Position numbers and translations under genes: made by a program. From Erodium maritimum (Eukaryota; Streptophyta; Magnoliopsida; Geraniales; Geraniaceae), in assembly GCA_963921825.1 (NCBI GenBank), contig OY997596.1:18047001-18111000 (forward strand): DNA of 64,000 nt. The letters are read 5' to 3'. This document shows, piece by piece, positions 59,801-64,000 of the stretch; positions within the stretch are counted from its first letter, which is position 1, and each line of letters begins with the position of its first letter. A model generated the notes under the pieces. That model ran no database searches. It was not told where the DNA came from and worked only from the letters and a program-made list of their open reading frames with translations.

Positions 59801-61662
59801 CGACGAGTCCGTCTCGGCTCTAGTCGTGTACAGTGACGGCGGGGACAAGGCGACTCTCTGGTGAAGCAGGGTGGGAGATCGGGATCGAGATGAGGGGGAA
59901 AGGGGCGGCGGGCGTGCGTGGGAGAGGTGGCCAGGATCGTGGTCGGAGCTGGTGAGAGGACGGCGAGCTCGGTAGTGGCGGCTTGGGGCTAGATGGGGCA
60001 GAAATGGAGGAGAAGAAGAGGGCCGGCAAATGGAGGAGAGGAGATCGGAGACCGGAGACGCGGTGGCGGGCGTGAACTGGAGAGGAGGGAGAGAAGGCGT
60101 AGAGAGGGAGAGAGGTTCTGCGGGTGAGTTGCGAGGGAGGATAAGGACACACTGATGCGAAACCCTAGTTCGAGGGTTATAAACCCGGGCCGGCTGACGG
60201 TGGGCTTCACCCACTATTGGGCTTTGCGGCCCAAACAGAAGAGATGTGGGTTGGGCGGGTCTGGCATGGCCGGTCTGTTGGTCCGGTCCGGCCCAACCCG
60301 GATCAGTCCTTTTTTTCTTCTTTTTTTTAAAAAAAGCTTTTTCTTTTCTCCTTCGGTTTGTTTTTGCTCCGAAAACTTAACCCGCTTTTCAACCACGTCA
60401 AACCAAATCGAATAAATTAGCCTTTTAATTAATTTTATCGAGGTGGTCCTCACAGCCTATCCTCGGTACTGGTGGTCTTCCTCGTACTCAGCGGCCACGT
60501 TTCAAGGATGTTGTGACCTATGACCTTGCTAGGTCGTCGAAGGATACAAGGACAACCCGGTCATCGGGCTGGTTTTTGACGATCTCCGGATCGCTCTAGG
60601 GTTTTCAAGGGCTGGCCCGAGACTCCAATCAAATCGTCTGGTTGGTTCTCTTAGACCACCCGAGTATATCGCTCTCATCAGGCCTATGTCCCAACGAGGG
60701 GGTCTCGTTCCTCTGGATTGCCGGACTTTTCGGCTAGTGTCCAAGGGCAGGGCGCAGGTGGCTATCGGCGACCCCTTCTGGTGGAGCCCCTAGCGTACTA
60801 TGACCCTGCATGGAATATCCAGACGGGGTTGGTGGTAGGACCTCGGCCTTGGCCAGGACGTCTGAGGCCGCGGGGCCATGGCGGTGCGGAGTTGCTAGGT
60901 CTAGGGGTCGTCCGATCACCTTTTCCCCTGGATCCTTTACCTAAGTTTGGATTGTGTCGTGGATTGGGTGACAGTGTATCCATGGAGCTGTTACCTAACT
61001 TGGGGCCTGAACCTGTGTGGGCATTGGATCCCGTGGGGTGCTTTACGGGGGAATTTGGCATGGGATCAGCTGATGCCTGCCCCGTTGGCTATGATCCCGG
61101 GACCGGTGGAGGGTTCGGGGGTAGAGGTCGGGCACCAGTTGGAGCTCGTCTTGCTACAGTTCCCAGGCCCACTACTGGGGGTAGGATGTCTGAACCAGCA
61201 GGCTGTGGAGGATTGGGGGGTCATCGAGTAACATGACAGGTGAGGGCTGGGTACCAACCCCGCCGTTTCACATGAGTCCCCAGGCCGGCCCCAGAGGCAT
61301 TGAGGAGTCTCTAGGGATGGCCCGTCAACCTTCCCCCACTGACGGTCACAGGTTCGGTAGCATCAACGAAGCAGAGCGTCACCCTCTGGTGACCCAACGG
61401 TATCCAGACCCCACCTTGAATAGTGATCGTCGGTGAGTTTTCATTCACCTGTTTTTCAATTTATCGTTATTAGATTTGGTTGTCTGTTTCTTAGTATTCT
61501 AGTTATTTCTTTTTGGTTGTCACTTTTAGTCGCCACTATGGCACATCAGCAACACGTCTATGACGTTACGATAGTTACAGGGTTTTCTCTGTTTATCCCA
61601 ATTGAGATTTTAAACATATATTAACTCTTTTAATGGAATGAAATACCAATTTACTCAAAAAA
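56842..61662 (+). mobile_element. Non-autonomous LINE-like retroposon, copy 6, split by a solo LTR
   Basis: It is bounded by a perfect 16-bp duplication AACAATACATGACTCA (56826-56841 and 61663-61678) with an A-run at the right. Without the LTR it is about 1.69 kb. The leader contains CCTAACCCTAGC. The frame from 56929 begins MELAHVLVASVMQSSTEIVS and is Ser/Pro-rich. Past the LTR, frames at 60718-61236 (Gly/Pro-rich) and 61233-61436 run towards the tail. No reverse transcriptase is present. Confidence 0.82.
57332..60454 (-). mobile_element. Solo LTR B, Ty3/Gypsy (chromovirus-like) fossil
   Basis: The 3,123-bp LTR lies between GCCTA duplications (57327-57331 and 60455-60459). On its own strand it starts TGTGAGGACCACCTCG and ends CCGGATTTGGGGCGTGACA, identical to LTR A at the 3' end. 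It shares the GTGAGCTTTCGCCCAGTAG block. A tandem array of GGCCCGTCGGCTCCGACCC-type units fills about 58120-58260. Near 60155-60185 its own strand has TTTATAACCC and CTAGGGTTTCG, a likely promoter and leader. No internal region accompanies it. Confidence 0.88.
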
Positions 61663-61795
61663 AACAATACATGACTCAATTCAAGACTCACCATTGTAAA
61701 ACACGGCTTATTTTGAGTCATGAGTCCAACTATTCCGTCAGCATCCAAACCCCTAATACAAGCCCCTAACCCAAGCTCTTTCATTGTACATGCTC

Positions 61796-62203
61796 GGGCT
61801 ACTTCAAATTCAATTATGGCATGAAAACAAGTTTACTTATTACTAAAACTAGAAGGAAAAAAGTACCTTATACTGGGCAAGGAGGAAAACAATGAACTAA
61901 TAGAAGGCTTTCCAGAAGAAAAAAAATAACAAGCTAACCACGTTTTGCCACACTAGCACTAGAAAGAGAGAAAAGCTAACAAAAGATTTGCTACAATTGC
62001 CAATCGAACTACAAGAAGCAGATTGATTCCAACTATTATGATACTGCAAATCTTTCAGCCAACAAAATTGCAAACCCTATCATCCATCAGCTTCAACAAA
62101 AGAAGCAAGGTTAGCAAGCAATGAGTTGAGCTAATTATAAAAACAAATTTCAACAAGGAAATATAAATAGAGATTTCTGGCCAAACTAAACTGATAAAAC
62201 TTT
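61796..62203. other. Spacer and 3' flank of the eL22 gene
   Basis: AT-rich with no coding frame. It presumably includes the 3' untranslated region of the minus-strand eL22 gene. Confidence 0.45.
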
Positions 62204-63661
<1,458 letters not shown>

Positions 63662-63818
63662 CTTCGGTTTCTAGAAAACAAAATCAGCCAAACGTCTAAT
63701 ACATTAGCGAATGTGTCGATGTAAAACAAACCTGACAAACATAAAAGCGTGAATAGAGTTTCATTTTCCTTTGTTTATCCTCATTTCCTAGGCATCCAAA
63801 CAGAGGAAGAGAGCGTAC

Positions 63819-64000
63819 CTGTGCAGCAGTGAGGTCTATTGAAGCGGAGGCGATTGAGAATTGGCGTCAGGAAGAGATGGAAGCGAGTAGGGTTTGGGGT
63901 TTTATGATTCCTTGTCTAACTGGGGTTTTCAGGGATGGGCACTCAGGTCTGCAGTTTGATTTCTGGGTCAACCCGTTTTGCAACACCTGGGCCAAGTGGG
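63819..64000 (-). promoter_or_regulatory. eL22 promoter and first 5'UTR exon
   Basis: The leader ends at the donor GCACAG|GTACGC (63819/63818). Upstream on the minus strand are a telo-box (AAACCCTA, 63888-63895), a TATA-like ATAAAA (63901-63906) and a CCCAGGTGTTG/TGGGCC-type site at about 63985-63995. Telo-box plus TGGGCC is the usual pairing in plant ribosomal protein promoters. The window ends inside the promoter. Confidence 0.6.

Larger units (their letters stand above)
54717..61795 (+). mobile_element. PIF/Harbinger-like element with SANT-type ORF1, carrying nested retroposon and LTR
   Basis: The left end is near AGCATGCATAACG (54717) and the right end is CATTGTACATGCTC (to 61795), similar to the GAGCATGYGCA terminus of the element at 12.6-16.0 kb; the 3-bp duplication is not clear. 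A TATA box (CCCTATAAATACTCC, about 55017) and leader precede ORF1: exon 1 at 55117-55284 (MSSDENTRSQSVDDEQQRSD) and a SANT-type part at about 55660-55955 (KWTIEADKHLIRSWLSTTKD ... FEWNAVKKHW). An in-frame TAG at about 55956 separates this from the HLKTFDLDHWVELL part. A frame change near 56230 precedes the coiled tail TEKWEKYYDKYNALDEKD ending LPPPPQ at 56617. No DDE transposase is seen. After removal of the nested insertions the element is about 2.2 kb. Confidence 0.6.

Noticed and set aside
41838-60454. LTRs A and B as the two ends of one long retrotransposon
   Set aside because: Each has its own 5-bp duplication (ATCAT, GCCTA), their lengths differ, and the host retroposon sequence resumes on both sides of each, so they are separate solo LTRs.

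Overview
The window is nuclear DNA from a flowering plant, most likely a eudicot. It is AT-rich and gene-sparse. The genes have plant-type GT-AG introns, the promoters carry telo-box and TGGGCC/T motifs, and a plant-specific miRNA (miR164) is present. The repeats are plant types: DUF4283-type LINE ORF1, PIF/Harbinger with a SANT ORF1, hAT, and Gypsy LTRs ending in GGGGCGTGACA. I cannot name the species.

Host genes, left to right. A RAD23-like C-terminal UBA piece lies on the minus strand at 174-287. A CCCH zinc finger + WD40 protein (ZFWD family) has 7 coding exons at 2764-5273 (+). The 26S proteasome ATPase RPT5/6A has 10 coding exons at 9252-12379 (+). An RFI2-like RING E3 ligase has 6 coding exons at 21894-28540 (+). 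A MIR164 precursor lies at about 46932-47036 (-), with the mature 21-mer at 46996-47016. Ribosomal protein eL22 lies at 62204-63661 (-). The complete genes are all informational or regulatory: ubiquitin-proteasome (RPT5, RFI2-like), translation (eL22), RNA binding (ZFWD) and miRNA control of NAC genes. They are not an operon, and I see no reason to link them functionally.

Between them lies a dense repeat landscape. (1) At least six retroposons of about 1.3-1.7 kb have 13-16 bp target-site duplications and A/T tails. They carry one ORF1-like frame and no reverse transcriptase (12724-14007, 18505-19788, 19887-21236, 41160-45216, 48560-52976, 56842-61662). (2) Three solo Gypsy-type LTRs of 2.7-3.1 kb, each with its own 5-bp duplication, sit one apiece inside the last three of these. 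(3) Two PIF/Harbinger-like elements carry a SANT-domain ORF1 but no visible transposase; one hosts retroposon 1, the other hosts retroposon 6 with its LTR. A third SANT relic is followed by two tandem foldbacks. (4) A hAT element splits a TTTATCA-rich minisatellite. (5) MITEs and tRNA-like (SINE-like) pieces lie in introns and spacers. (6) There are four G homopolymers of 15-21 bases.

The most notable observations are the MIR164 hairpin, the 3-of-3 nesting of solo LTRs in one retroposon family, the non-autonomous retroposon family itself, a GC-AG intron in RPT5, and the tandem palindromes at 17.4-18.0 kb. All coordinates were read by eye; exon borders were set by splice consensus plus reading-frame continuity.
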